A stretch of 64,000 nucleotides of DNA, taken from NCBI RefSeq assembly GCF_003258515.1, contig NZ_QGEH01000002.1, positions 186,001 to 250,000 on the forward strand, given 5' to 3'. Of the stretch, positions 10,156 to 22,335 are shown in pieces (the stretch's first letter is position 1; each line of letters starts with the position of its first letter). The translations under genes were made by a program, and so were the position numbers. The stretch is from Marinobacter bohaiensis (GTDB lineage Bacteria; Pseudomonadota; Gammaproteobacteria; Pseudomonadales; Oleiphilaceae). Under the pieces are notes generated by a model. The model was not told where the DNA came from. It did not search any database and worked only from the letters and a program-made list of their open reading frames with translations.

Positions 10156-10186
10156 GGGCCCGGCGTAAAATTCGGCGCCGGGGCCC
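10156..10186 (-). terminator. GC-rich hairpin after the DUF2288 gene
   Basis: GGGCCCGGCG (10156-10165) and CGCCGGGGCCC (10176-10186) form a strong stem with one bulged base, just downstream of the DUF2288 stop on the minus strand. A poly-T tail is lacking, so termination by it is only a possibility. It separates this gene from lysO. Confidence 0.35.
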
Positions 10187-10194
10187 GTCACGGC

Positions 10195-10509
10195 TCAGTT
10201 GCGCGTGTTGCGGTCCTGGACCAGCACCCAGGGGGCGATGACCACGGCCCAGACGGAGGCATCGGCGTCGTACCAGGACTGGGCCCGTTCCATCGGCACC
10301 TCGCCCACCAGGCCCTCAGCCATCCAGCCCTCAAAACGGGCCTTGTTGTCCGCCGTCAGGGCTTCGCCCACCGCCAGCAGGTCTAGTTGCTCGCTGACAA
10401 ACACCACCTGGCCTCGGGCAAAGTAGGTTTGCAGCTCGTGCCAGCGGATCGTTGCGGTCTCCAGGTTGAGCCTGGCACGGGTGTCATCGGTGGACGGGTC
10501 GACGGACAT
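10195..10509 (-). CDS. DUF2288 domain protein
   Basis: A small cytoplasmic protein of 104 residues that fits the DUF2288 family in length and sequence. Recognisable segments are RARLNLETATIRWHELQTYFA, spanning most of the first helix pair, then GQVVFVSEQLDLLAVG, and a C-terminal AVVIAPWVLVQ. The family is common in gammaproteobacteria and has no established function. The ATG has AGGAG five bases upstream. It lies 26 bases downstream of the secreted-protein gene on the same strand, so the two may be co-transcribed. Confidence 0.8.
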   Translation of the reverse strand: MSVDPSTDDTRARLNLETATIRWHELQTYFARGQVVFVSEQLDLLAVGEALTADNKARFEGWMAEGLVGEVPMERAQSWYDADASVWAVVIAPWVLVQDRNTRN

Positions 10510-10535
10510 CGTGTCTCCTGTGCGGTGGTCGTGCT

Positions 10536-11093
10536 TCAGTTGGCCGGCGCCGGCTGACGCTGTTGCTGCTGCGCCTGCATAAATTCCATGATCTTCTGCT
10601 GGTTGCGCTCGAGGACCTCACGGTCATTCTCAGACACTTTCTCGGCGATGTCGCCGAACTGGGCCTGCATTTTCTGGCGCGCTTCTTCCGGTACGTTGGG
10701 GTTGTTCATCATGGCTTCCTGGGTCGAGGCCAGGAAGCCCATCATGACCCGGGCCTGGACTTCCAGCAGCTCTTCAACCGAGTCGAAACCGTGTTGCTTG
10801 GCAACCCGTCGCACGTCGGAATCGGCGTCGACCTTCTCCAGGGCGTCAGCCATCTCGCCGGCCATTTTCTCGGGATCGAAATCGGAGGCCTTCGGATCCA
10901 GGCGAGGTGGACGCTCTTCCGGCGGCAGCGACGCCAGACGCTGGCCCACCTGCTCCATCACCGGTTGCAGGTCTTCCATCGCGCTGAGCAGGTTGTCCAG
11001 CCGTTCGTCGGTCAGGGGCGCGTCCGCGTGTGCCGCCAGTGTGCTCAATGCCAGCAGGGCGCCTGCCAGCCAAAGTCCGATTGTTTGCCTCAT
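10536..11093 (-). CDS. Small secreted or periplasmic helical protein of unknown function
   Basis: A 185-residue protein with a typical signal peptide (LWLAGALLALSTLAAHADA, cleavage after AHA/ADA). The mature part is rich in Glu, Gln, Met and Ala, predicted almost entirely helical, and contains MENEV-like charged heptads without a clear catalytic motif. The tail is Gln/Pro-rich. I do not recognise a named family with confidence. Its ATG follows an AAAGGAGAACAGG ribosome site. Its neighbours (DUF2288, LysO) give no clear hint. A periplasmic chaperone-like or structural role is possible. Confidence 0.75.
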   Translation of the reverse strand: MRQTIGLWLAGALLALSTLAAHADAPLTDERLDNLLSAMEDLQPVMEQVGQRLASLPPEERPPRLDPKASDFDPEKMAGEMADALEKVDADSDVRRVAKQHGFDSVEELLEVQARVMMGFLASTQEAMMNNPNVPEEARQKMQAQFGDIAEKVSENDREVLERNQQKIMEFMQAQQQQRQPAPAN

Positions 11094-11254
11094 CCTGTTC
11101 TCCTTTACCGGGGCCGGCTACGGCGGACGCGACCGGCGGGGAATTGTGTTCGTTTCCGCAGGCGCGGGCAACCCGCCCCGGCCGGAAACGTCTGGTCAGC
11201 GTGGCACGATTTACCAGGGGCGACAAGCGGATTGACGGCCCCGCCGCCCGGCGA

Positions 11255-11635
11255 TCAGGCGCTTTGCCAGATGGTACGCACCGAGTCGGCCAGGGTCATG
11301 GGGTCGAACGGCTTGGGGATGGTGCCCGCGGCGCCCAGCGCCAGGTAGCCGTCCAGCTCCGCCGGTTGCACCTTGGCGGTCATGAAAACCACCGGCACGT
11401 CCTCAAGCGCCGGACGCTGGCGCAACGCGCGCAGGGTTTCCGGGCCGTCCATGCCGGGCATCATCACGTCGAGCAGGATCAGTTGCGGCGAGAAGTCTTC
11501 AGCTTCCGCCAAGGCCTGTTCGCCGGAGGCGCAGAGTTTTACCGTGAAGCCGCCCACCGCTTCCAGGGCCAGTTCGGCCACCGCCCGGATGTCCGGCTCG
11601 TCTTCCACATAGAGCACACGTTGCAAATCAGCCAT
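11255..11635 (-). CDS. Single-domain response regulator (CheY-like receiver)
   Basis: A 126-residue stand-alone receiver. It has the acidic pair in VLYVEDEPD, the phospho-acceptor Asp in LILLDVMMPGMDG, the Thr in VVFMTAK and the Lys in IPKPFDP, so it should accept phosphate. It has no output domain and probably acts by protein contact or as a phosphate sink. The open frame extends to 11845, but the ATG at 11633-11635 overlaps the end of the kinase gene by eight bases and gives a normal receiver start (MADLQRVLYVEDE). It is last in a four-gene signalling operon and is the obvious partner of the upstream kinase. Confidence 0.9.
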   Translation of the reverse strand: MADLQRVLYVEDEPDIRAVAELALEAVGGFTVKLCASGEQALAEAEDFSPQLILLDVMMPGMDGPETLRALRQRPALEDVPVVFMTAKVQPAELDGYLALGAAGTIPKPFDPMTLADSVRTIWQSA

Positions 11636-14237
11636 GGGATCGTTCCCCTTCGCCGGCATCCAGTCCCGGCAGTTCAAAATGGAAAGTCGCGCCCCGACCC
11701 GGTTCGGACTCGAAGTCGATCCGGCCCTCCATGCGCTCCACCAGTTCCCGACAGATGGCCAGCCCCAGACCGGTGCCGCCCTTGCTGCGGGTGTCGGACG
11801 AGTCCGCCTGGGCGAAGGCGCTGAAAATCCGCGAGCGGAATTCATCGGGTATCCCCGGGCCCTGATCGCTTACGGCGACGCGCAGCCTGTCGCCGAGGGC
11901 ATCCACCCGGACCTCGACCCGCCCCCGGGCGGGCGAAAACTTGGCGGCATTGGACAGCAGGTTTGCCATCACCTGCCCGAAACGCATCTCGTCGGTCAGC
12001 AGGGTAACGCCCGGTGCCCGATTGTCCAGAACGATCTGGACATCGAACCGGTTGGCATAGGCCTGATTTTCCTGCACCACCGCCTGCAACAGCTCGTCCA
12101 CCGACACGGACGCCATGCGGAACGTCATCTTGCCCGCCACCAGCTTTTCCATGTCCAGCAGGTCGTTGATCAACGCCACCAGACGCTCGCTGTTGCGATA
12201 CGCCAGCGCTATCATTTCCGCGCCCTTGCGCGGCAGCTCCCCGACCACGCCCTGGTCGATCAGTTTCAGGGACCCCGACAGCGCCGTCAGTGGCGTGCGC
12301 AGCTCGTGACTGACGGTGGAGATGAATTCACGTTGCAGCCGCGCCAGCCGTTTGCGCTCGGTGATGTCCTCGACGATGCGCCAGATGACGCGCCCGCCCC
12401 CCTGGTCCTCGACCAGCACACTGTGGGTCATCACCGGGTAAGCATGGCCGTCGCGATGCAACAGTTCTTTTTCGTAGGGGCCGAAATGACCTTCCGACAG
12501 CAGCGCCCGGTACTCTTCGGCGTCCCGGTCGGTGTAACGGTCCGGGGTGATGTCGCGCATGGCGGTACGCTGCAATTCGCTGCGCGAGTGGCCCGATGAC
12601 GACAGCACGGCGTCGTTCACGTCGAGGAAGCGGTCGCTGTCGAAATCGATCAGGGCGATGCCCACTGGTGACAGCTCGAACAGCGCCCGCAGCCGGGATT
12701 CGCTGTTGCGCAGGGTGTCCTCGGCCTCGCGTTTCGCCGCCTCGCCGCGCTCGGCTTCAATCAACTGACCGATCGTCCGCAGCAGCGGCTTGAGCTGCCC
12801 GGCGATTTCCCAGGTGAAGCCGCTGGACTTGTTCGCCAGGCCCACCACACCCATCAGCCGATCCCCATGATGGATCGGCAGCCCCAGATAGCCGTTCGCC
12901 CCTCCCTGCCCGGACTGCTGACCGTCATTGGCCGGTTCGCCCGCGAGGACCGCGGCCTCCGTTCTGATCACGTCGTCGATCAGCGCCTCCAGGCCCGGAA
13001 ACCCGTACGTGTTGGCGTGCAACGCCGGCGCGCGACCCGGCGATGCCCGGCCCGTTTGCGTGCTGGCGTACGTCTTCATGCAAGGCTGGCCGGCTGCGTC
13101 GCGCAGGACCTCGCCAATAAAACCCTGAGGGCAGCCGGTGAGATCCAGCAAATCCGCCAGCAGGCCGTCGAACACGCTGGCACGATCCTGGTCGCTGATG
13201 TAGGCCCCTTGCGCCCGAGCCATGGCCATTTCCATTCGGCGCAGCCAATCCAGGGACTGATCCGCGTACCAGCGGTCCAGCACACGCTCCACCCAGCCGG
13301 TCAGCAGCACCAGGAAATCCCGGTCCCAGCGGCTGAACCCGTTGGGCTTGCGCGGTTCGGGCGAGGAAAAATTGAGGGTGCCGTAGGGCTTGCCCGCCAC
13401 CGTCAACGGCATGCCGATGTAGCTTTCCAGTTGGAAGTCCCGGTAGCAGGGATGGCTGGCATACTCGGACTCGGCCATATGATCAATGACCATAATGCCA
13501 TCCGCGGCCAGGGTGATCTCGCAGTACGTGTGGCGGAAGTCGAAGGTCTGGCCGTCTTCCAGCGTTTCCGGTGGCGACACCTGCGTGGCAACCCGGTAGA
13601 GGTTCCGCTCGATCTGGCTGATGATCCCGAACGGCAGGCGCAGGTAGTCGGCGCCCAGACGCAGGCCGGCGTTGAGGGTCTGCCAGGGGGTGCCTGCGTT
13701 ATCCGTCTGCAGACGCGCCAGGGCTTCCAGGGCCTGGTGGTATCGGTCGCGCTCGCTGGCGGCGATCTCCCGTTCCACGCAATCGGCCAGATCGCGCAGC
13801 TTGCGCCCGTCCTCCGGCGAAAACGTCCGGGGCCTGGGGTCGATGATGCACAAGGTGCCCAGCCGGTAGCCGTCCGGCGAATGCAGGGGCGCGCCAGCAT
13901 AAAAGCGAATATTGGGGGGCCCCACGACCAGCGGGTTATCGGCGAAGCGTCGATCCTCAAGCGCGTTCTCGACCACCAACGTGCGGCTTTCGAGGATGGC
14001 GTGACCGCAAAACGACACCGAGCGGGGCGTTTCGTCGGCATCCAGTCCCTGGCACGACTTGAACCATTGGCGGTCACGGTCCACCAGCGTTACCAGCGCG
14101 ATCTCGACGTCGAACAGATCGCGGGCCAGTCTCGTCAGGCGGTCGAAACGCTCTTCCGGGGCACTGCCGACCAGACGCGTCGCGTCCACGGCCTGTTGAC
14201 GTTCACGTTCGTTGCTCGGTTTTTCAGGTGCTTCCAT
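11628..14237 (-). CDS. Multi-GAF/PAS sensor histidine kinase, soluble
   Basis: About 869 residues with no transmembrane segment. Three GAF-like modules fill residues ~20-185, ~190-350 and ~360-510 (the first with RSVSFCGHAIL and GTLCIIDPRPR). A PAS domain spans ~525-650 with its PAC end at VIWRIVEDITERKR. A HisKA domain follows, with phospho-acceptor His644 in STVSHELRTPL. An HATPase_c domain closes the protein, with N (NLLSNAAKF), G1 (DQGPGIP) and G2 (GGTGLGLAI) boxes. It probably senses an intracellular ligand or redox signal and phosphorylates the adjacent receivers. The frame also has a GTG at 14261; I use the ATG at 14237. It overlaps both neighbouring genes, showing coupled translation. 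Confidence 0.88.
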   Translation of the reverse strand: MEAPEKPSNERERQQAVDATRLVGSAPEERFDRLTRLARDLFDVEIALVTLVDRDRQWFKSCQGLDADETPRSVSFCGHAILESRTLVVENALEDRRFADNPLVVGPPNIRFYAGAPLHSPDGYRLGTLCIIDPRPRTFSPEDGRKLRDLADCVEREIAASERDRYHQALEALARLQTDNAGTPWQTLNAGLRLGADYLRLPFGIISQIERNLYRVATQVSPPETLEDGQTFDFRHTYCEITLAADGIMVIDHMAESEYASHPCYRDFQLESYIGMPLTVAGKPYGTLNFSSPEPRKPNGFSRWDRDFLVLLTGWVERVLDRWYADQSLDWLRRMEMAMARAQGAYISDQDRASVFDGLLADLLDLTGCPQGFIGEVLRDAAGQPCMKTYASTQTGRASPGRAPALHANTYGFPGLEALIDDVIRTEAAVLAGEPANDGQQSGQGGANGYLGLPIHHGDRLMGVVGLANKSSGFTWEIAGQLKPLLRTIGQLIEAERGEAAKREAEDTLRNSESRLRALFELSPVGIALIDFDSDRFLDVNDAVLSSSGHSRSELQRTAMRDITPDRYTDRDAEEYRALLSEGHFGPYEKELLHRDGHAYPVMTHSVLVEDQGGGRVIWRIVEDITERKRLARLQREFISTVSHELRTPLTALSGSLKLIDQGVVGELPRKGAEMIALAYRNSERLVALINDLLDMEKLVAGKMTFRMASVSVDELLQAVVQENQAYANRFDVQIVLDNRAPGVTLLTDEMRFGQVMANLLSNAAKFSPARGRVEVRVDALGDRLRVAVSDQGPGIPDEFRSRIFSAFAQADSSDTRSKGGTGLGLAICRELVERMEGRIDFESEPGRGATFHFELPGLDAGEGERSHG

Positions 14238-15411
14238 CGCCAGGTCTTCCCTGTCCGCCACCCGTCTCGTCGGGTTCGTCCTGTTTCTGAACCGGCTCCA
14301 GCCCGATACGTCGCATCAGGCTCAGGTATTCCTTTGTCTCGGGCCCCTCGCTGGTCAGCAGGGAGGCGGCCCGCATCAGCAGTCGACTCTGGTGCGAGCT
14401 GCCGTGCGGCAGACTGTGGATGGCCCCCACCAGTTCACGCAGTTCCAGCGGCAGACGCCACTGCACCTTGAGCCGGTTACCCAGCGACTGCGCCCACTGC
14501 CGGCTTAACGCGTCGATGTCCTCGTCGGCCAGGGTGCCGCCCTGGTCGAGATACTGCTGGAGCACGCTGAAAACGGCCAACTCGCCCACGCGCCCCAGCA
14601 GACCGGCGGTGTAGCAGGCCACCCGATCGTAATCCAGCAGGCGCGCCATGCGACTGGCCTCACGGGCCAGGGCATCGCTGAGTGCGTTTATATCGCGCGC
14701 CCGAGCCTGCAGCCTCGGATCACGGAGGTCGTGGGCGTGATTGAGCGCCACGCTCAGCCCCAGATTGAGCGCCATTTTCACGCCCAGTATGTGGATGGCG
14801 TCCCGAAGCGACGCCACCGGCTCGCCGCTGCGCCGATAGGCACTGCCGTTGGCCACATCCAGCAGGCGCGTGACCAGGGACTTGTCGTCACGCCAACGCT
14901 CGGCCAGTTGCGACACGGAGATCGGGTCCTCGCGCTGGATCATGGCGAGTACCTCCCCCGGGTCCAGGCTGGTGGGCAGCAGGACCTGTCCACCCAGCGC
15001 TTCCTCGAGCGCCGCTTCTGGGCCTTCCAGGTTGAGGGCTGCCCCCTCCTCGACCGGTAACAGCTTCTTCAGGCGCTCGTGCACCAGATCCGCCTGGAAA
15101 GGCTTGGTGATGAATCCGTTGATCTGGTACTTCGCTGCGGTCAGCACCGACTGGCGATCGGCGCGGCCGCTGATCATCACCACCGGCACCTCGGCGTCAG
15201 CCTCGCGCACATAGCGCACGAAATCCAGGCCGGAGCCTTCCGGCAGATTCCAGTCACACAGCAACAGGGCAAAGCGATCCGGCGCCCAGGCCTTCTCGGC
15301 GGCGTGCAGATCATGGACCAGAGTCGCGCGCGCCTGGGGGTAGAGCCCCAGCACCACCGTTTCCAGCAGTTCCGCCATCAGCGGATCGTCTTCGAGCACA
15401 AGGATGTTCAT
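14224..15411 (-). CDS. Response regulator with HDOD output domain
   Basis: 395 residues. The receiver (~1-120) carries the acidic LEDDP, the acceptor Asp53 in LLLCDWNLPEG and the Lys in FITKPFQ. The rest (~140-345) is an HDOD domain (SLRDAIHILGVKMALNLGLSVAL and later ACYTAGLLGRVGELA), a catalytically dead relative of HD hydrolases used in signalling. The C-terminus is Gly/Gln/Asp-rich and likely disordered. The start ATG at 15409-15411 shares one base with the stop of the upstream diguanylate cyclase (TGATG). The open frame before it is a shadow. It probably relays phosphorylation from the adjacent kinase into c-di-GMP or motility control. Confidence 0.88.
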   Translation of the reverse strand: MNILVLEDDPLMAELLETVVLGLYPQARATLVHDLHAAEKAWAPDRFALLLCDWNLPEGSGLDFVRYVREADAEVPVVMISGRADRQSVLTAAKYQINGFITKPFQADLVHERLKKLLPVEEGAALNLEGPEAALEEALGGQVLLPTSLDPGEVLAMIQREDPISVSQLAERWRDDKSLVTRLLDVANGSAYRRSGEPVASLRDAIHILGVKMALNLGLSVALNHAHDLRDPRLQARARDINALSDALAREASRMARLLDYDRVACYTAGLLGRVGELAVFSVLQQYLDQGGTLADEDIDALSRQWAQSLGNRLKVQWRLPLELRELVGAIHSLPHGSSHQSRLLMRAASLLTSEGPETKEYLSLMRRIGLEPVQKQDEPDETGGGQGRPGDGST

Positions 15412-17135
15412 CACATCTCCGGGGAAAACAGGCTGACGCCATCTTTGCCCTGTCGTTTGCGACGATCCAGTGCCCGGTCGGCGGCTGCGATCGCTGCATC
15501 GGCGGACTGGAATCCTTCCAGTGCCGCCAACCCGACGCTCAACGAACAACGGAAGGTCTGCGCTCCGGCGTGAAACGCCAGTTCCGCGAATTGGCGACAG
15601 ACGTCCTGTAACACCAGTTCGGCCTGTTCGCCGGTGCAATCCGGCAGCAGCACCATGAATTCTTCACCACCGTAGCGACCCACCAGATCGGTGCGGCGCA
15701 GGCGCTGACGCAACAGGTTGGCCAGGGTGCGCAGTACGGTATCCCCCACCGGGTGACCGAAGTCACGATTGACTTGGCGGAAATCGTCCAGATCAATGAT
15801 CGCCATCACCGTATGACGCCCGTGACGCCGGGCCTGGGCGTGCTCGCGGTGCACTTCCTGACGGATGCGCGACGCCACCAGCACGCCGCTAAGGCTATCC
15901 CGGGTGATCAGACGCGCAAACTGGCGAGCCCGGTGGCAGCGGGAACGCACGCACGCGATCAGGGTACGGTCGGTGAGCGGCCCGGCCAGCACATCCTCGG
16001 TGGCCAGTTCGCGGCTTTCCTCGTCGGTCAGGGGCGCCGGCGTTCGGAACAGGATGGACAGGTTCTCCCACTCGGCCTGCAGGCGGATCATCCGCGCCAG
16101 GCTGGCGCCGTCAAAGTCCCCCAGTCGGGTTTCCATCAACACCAGGTCGGGGCGAAAAGCAGGCAGCTGTGCCAGCAGCTCACGCGGCTCGACCACCAGA
16201 CGCACGTCGAAACCGGCGGACGCCAGCACCGTCTGGGTGTGGACCACGCGCTGGCGGTCGTCGTCGACGATCAACACCCGCCCGCGTCGAGAGGCCTGGT
16301 ACTCGGCAATCTGAGCCTCGATCCGCTCCACCAACTGCGACACGTCCACCGGCCGCAGCAGGAAACCGCCGGCCCGGGCTGAAGCCAGGGCGTAGCGCAC
16401 CTCGAAGCTGTCTTCGCTCCCCAGGTAGATGGTGTGATGGAACGCCGGTGAGCGGTCCACGCCCTGCGTCTGCAGCGCCTCGCGCATGGCGACGTCAGCC
16501 ACCACGGCCACCGGTGCCTCCCCATCCAGATTGGCCAGGATGGCGCGGATTTCTTCCGCCGAGGGCAGCCAGTGAACCCGGTAGCCCAACGCCTCCAGTT
16601 GCGCCGACAGTTCGCCGGCGCGGGCCACGTCCGGGTCCACCAGCACCACCCGGGTGGGGTTGACCTGGGGGATGACGGACAGTCCGGCATCGTCCTCCAG
16701 AGGCGCGACCGAGTCGTTGCCGGCCGGCTCTTCCGAAGGCAGGAAAGGTTCGCGCCGACCGCCTTCCGCGGTGGGCTCCGGCTCGGCCTGATGCAACAGG
16801 TGATGCAGCTCGCGCAGGCGGGCGAAGAAATCGTCGTTAAGGATGCGTTCCAGGTGACGGGACAGCTCCGGCCCGAATCCACCGTCGCTGGCCACCGGCT
16901 CCAGCGCCAGTTCGAGGCGTCGCGCCTCGGCGCCCAGGCCCTGCAGGCCGAAGCTGCCGGCCCCGCCAGCGATGCGATGCAGTATCTGATAGGCCTCGCG
17001 GGCGCGCTGGATGCCAGCGGCGTCCAGTTGGCGTGGTTCCAGCAGGCGCTGGAGCTCATCCAGCTCGCCGCTGACACGATCGGTAAAGCGGGATTTCAGT
17101 GCCAGAAGCCGTCCCTGAACATGATGTGCACTCAA
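15411..17135 (-). CDS. Hpt-REC-REC-GGDEF diguanylate cyclase
   Basis: About 574 residues. The N-terminal ~110 residues form an Hpt-like helical bundle with the acceptor His in ILHRIAGGAGSFG. Receiver 1 (~155-270) keeps an Asp in AVVADVAMRE. Receiver 2 (~280-395) is degenerate: the acceptor Asp is Glu (LVLMETRLGD) and the conserved Lys is replaced in DVLAGPLTD. The GGDEF domain (~410-574) has an active-site GGEEF and an intact inhibitory RxxD (RRTD) five residues before it, so it should make c-di-GMP with feedback control. The frame opens at a TTG at 17177. I prefer the TTG at 17135 (GGGTGA upstream, about 60 bp from the candidate promoter). The start is uncertain. Confidence 0.85.
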   Translation of the reverse strand: MSAHHVQGRLLALKSRFTDRVSGELDELQRLLEPRQLDAAGIQRAREAYQILHRIAGGAGSFGLQGLGAEARRLELALEPVASDGGFGPELSRHLERILNDDFFARLRELHHLLHQAEPEPTAEGGRREPFLPSEEPAGNDSVAPLEDDAGLSVIPQVNPTRVVLVDPDVARAGELSAQLEALGYRVHWLPSAEEIRAILANLDGEAPVAVVADVAMREALQTQGVDRSPAFHHTIYLGSEDSFEVRYALASARAGGFLLRPVDVSQLVERIEAQIAEYQASRRGRVLIVDDDRQRVVHTQTVLASAGFDVRLVVEPRELLAQLPAFRPDLVLMETRLGDFDGASLARMIRLQAEWENLSILFRTPAPLTDEESRELATEDVLAGPLTDRTLIACVRSRCHRARQFARLITRDSLSGVLVASRIRQEVHREHAQARRHGRHTVMAIIDLDDFRQVNRDFGHPVGDTVLRTLANLLRQRLRRTDLVGRYGGEEFMVLLPDCTGEQAELVLQDVCRQFAELAFHAGAQTFRCSLSVGLAALEGFQSADAAIAAADRALDRRKRQGKDGVSLFSPEM

Positions 17136-17200
17136 TCGGTCACCCAAACAGTCAATTCTGACTCCAAATGCCCACAACGTCGGCTGCGGGGTGTCCTGTC

Positions 17201-17228
17201 ACTATAGACGGGTGCGATCCATAAACAA
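17201..17228 (-). promoter_or_regulatory. Candidate sigma-70 promoter of the signalling operon
   Basis: On the minus strand TTGTTT (17223-17228) is followed after 16 bp by TATAGT (17201-17206). It lies upstream of the diguanylate cyclase gene and would start transcription near 17194. It is the best promoter match in the 210-bp gap between this operon and acnA. Confidence 0.45.
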
Positions 17229-17253
17229 ACTGTCCGAAAGCTGTATAGAGACG

Positions 17254-17278
17254 CCGATGTCGACCCTGTCGACGTCGG
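17254..17278. repeat. Perfect-looking 11-bp inverted repeat
   Basis: CCGATGTCGAC (17254-17264) and GTCGACGTCGG (17268-17278) form an 11-bp stem with one G-T wobble and a three-base loop. It lies between the acnA terminator and the promoter of the signalling operon. No T-run follows on either strand. It may be an operator or a second stop signal for acnA transcripts. Confidence 0.5.
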
Positions 17279-17300
17279 GTACGGAGGGGGCCGGGAGGGG

Positions 17301-17334
17301 AAAACCCGGGCCCGCCGGCGTCGGCAGGCCCGGG
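17301..17334 (-). terminator. Intrinsic terminator of acnA
   Basis: On the minus strand an 8-bp outer stem (CCCGGGCC / GGCCCGGG) continues after one mismatch into GCCG/CGGC around a GCGT loop at 17305-17334. It is followed by TTTT (17301-17304). It begins 11 bp after the acnA stop codon. Confidence 0.75.
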
Positions 17335-17345
17335 GCTGGAACCGC

Positions 17346-20114
<2,769 letters not shown>

Positions 20115-20321
20115 GGAACGCCTCCTTTCCTTATCGGTATCGAAGTGTCAAAGGGCGTAAATCAGGAGCTTGTGGCTTTGGTTCTCTCTCGATTGCGCAT
20201 CATCAGGTTGCGCCATAGCGCTCTGTATGAACAGTGTATACCTACTATTGCGTTGATTTGGGTAACTTCAACGGCCGCCTCATGAATGTCGGGCATAAGC
20301 ATGGTGAATGGTCAGGATCCC

Positions 20322-22238
20322 TCACCGATCCAGCCTGAAGGCTTTCATCTGACGCGCCAGATCGTCGGCCATGGCGCGCAGTTCCTCCACTTCGCGGCTG
20401 GCCGCGCTCATATCCTCGCTGGAGCGGGCGCTCAGCTCGGAGATGTTCTGGACGTTGCGGCTGATGTCCTCGGTCACCGAACTCTGCTCTTCCGTGGCGG
20501 CCGCCACCTGATGACTCATGCCGACGATGCGATCGACGCTCTCGCCGATTTCATCCAGCGATTCGCCCATGCTGCGGGTCGCGGTCACGGTCGCCTCGGT
20601 CGCCTGTTCCCCCGCCTGCATCGCCTGCACCGAACGGGCGGATCCCTGTTGCAGGCGCTCGATGATGGCGCGAATTTCCTCGGTCGAGGACTGTGTTTTC
20701 TGCGCCAGGCTGCGCACCTCATCCGCCACCACCGAGAAACCGCGACCGTGCTCGCCGGCGCGGGCAGCCTCAATAGCCGCGTTCAGCGCCAGCAGGTTGG
20801 TCTGGTCGGAAATGGCGTTGATCACGTCAATCACGCGGCCGATGTCCTCAACCTCTTTCGCCAACTGCTGGATGGCAGCGGCCGACTCGCGGATATCGTC
20901 GGCCATGGTACTGACCTGGCGGATCGATTCGGACATGGTGGTGCGGATATTACCGGCGTGATGGCCCACCTGCTCCAGCTGGTTGGCGGTTTCCGTCGCG
21001 CTCTGTGCGATCTCCTGTACGGTGGTTTCCATCTGGTACACCGCCGTCGCCACGGATTCGGTCAGCTGGCTCTGCTCACCGGCGCGGGACGTGTTGGCCG
21101 CCATGACCTCGGAAATCTGCTCGACGAACCGCTGCAGCCGCTGCGCCGTTTCCAGCAGCCCGCGGATCATCTCCCGCTGGGAACCGACAAAGCCATTGAA
21201 CCCGGAGGCCAGCTCGCCCAGCTCGTCCCTGCTGTCGACGCTCAACTCCTGGGTCAGGTCGCCGCCGCCCTTGCCGATCTCGGTCAGTGCGCCGGTGATG
21301 CGTTTGAGCGGCCGGGTCATGCGCGTGGCCACCAGCGCCACGATCCCCAGGAACAGCGCGGCCACCAACAGCCCCACCACCAGCGACACGGTGTTGGCGC
21401 GGTTGGCCGCCGCGTAGATCTCGTCGGTCGGCACCGCGGCCACGACCCGCCAGTCGGTCAGAGTCAGCGGCAGGCTCGCGGCCAGGTAGTCCGTGCCGTC
21501 ACGGCTGAACTCGCTGACGGTGTATCCCTGTCCGGACTGCAGGGTCTGCGCCGCCTGCGGCGATGTGACGGACGCCAGGGACTGGCCGGTCTTGTCCAGG
21601 TCGGGGTGAATGTTGACCTGTCCGTCCGCGGACACCAGGTACACGATGCCGGTCTCGGCAAACCGGAAGTCACGGATACGATCGGCCATCTGATCGAGGC
21701 CCAGACCTATCCCGGTCACTGCCACCGCCCGGCCCCGGTCTTCCATGCGCACGTTGATGAACAGCATCGGCCGGCCGGTGGTCTTGTCCACATCCAGCGC
21801 CAGGGCCCGGTCCCGGCCGCTGTCCAGGAAACCATAGAACCAGTCGTCCTGGCCGGGCTGGATCACCCGGGCGACGCCATCCTGGGTGTAGTATTTTTCG
21901 GTGGCGACCGAGACGAAGTGCGCCGACACCGCATTCTGGCGCTGCCGCACGCTTTCCAGGAAGCGCCTGACCGGCCCCAGCTCACCGGTCGGCTCGCCGT
22001 TGGCCATCCAGTCCTTCAGGTAACTGTTGTCGGCGATCATTTCCGACGCCGTCAGCGGCGACTGCAGGTCGCGCTCCACCGAGCGGGCGATCGATTCGAC
22101 GCTGGCCGGCAGCGCCGTGTCCAGCAGGTAGCGATCAAGCAGCCCGCGCATCTGGACGATGTTGAGAACGATCAGGACGCAGGTGCTCACCAGCAGCGCC
22201 GCGCCCATACCGACAATCAGCTTCAGACGAATGCCCAT
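20322..22238 (-). CDS. Methyl-accepting chemotaxis protein with periplasmic dCache-type sensor
   Basis: 638 residues. Transmembrane segment 1 (~8-28) and segment 2 (~285-308) bracket a periplasmic ~255-residue dCache-like ligand domain ([18 protein letters not shown], and the typical [14 protein letters not shown]). A HAMP domain (~310-365) follows, then a long helical signalling domain. The conserved hairpin tip is [24 protein letters not shown], spread over ~475-498. It should sense a small molecule and control the CheA kinase. No che genes lie nearby, so it is an orphan receptor. No CheR-tethering pentapeptide is seen at the C-terminus (QMKAFRLDR). Confidence 0.93.
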   Translation of the reverse strand: MGIRLKLIVGMGAALLVSTCVLIVLNIVQMRGLLDRYLLDTALPASVESIARSVERDLQSPLTASEMIADNSYLKDWMANGEPTGELGPVRRFLESVRQRQNAVSAHFVSVATEKYYTQDGVARVIQPGQDDWFYGFLDSGRDRALALDVDKTTGRPMLFINVRMEDRGRAVAVTGIGLGLDQMADRIRDFRFAETGIVYLVSADGQVNIHPDLDKTGQSLASVTSPQAAQTLQSGQGYTVSEFSRDGTDYLAASLPLTLTDWRVVAAVPTDEIYAAANRANTVSLVVGLLVAALFLGIVALVATRMTRPLKRITGALTEIGKGGGDLTQELSVDSRDELGELASGFNGFVGSQREMIRGLLETAQRLQRFVEQISEVMAANTSRAGEQSQLTESVATAVYQMETTVQEIAQSATETANQLEQVGHHAGNIRTTMSESIRQVSTMADDIRESAAAIQQLAKEVEDIGRVIDVINAISDQTNLLALNAAIEAARAGEHGRGFSVVADEVRSLAQKTQSSTEEIRAIIERLQQGSARSVQAMQAGEQATEATVTATRSMGESLDEIGESVDRIVGMSHQVAAATEEQSSVTEDISRNVQNISELSARSSEDMSAASREVEELRAMADDLARQMKAFRLDR

Positions 22239-22335
22239 GGATCGGGACTCCCGGAATACCGTTTCGAGCTGGTTTCAGGTCAGGGTGGTGTTCGAGTCAG
22301 TCTAGAGGCTGTTGCGCCTTGCCGCGACCCGGACC

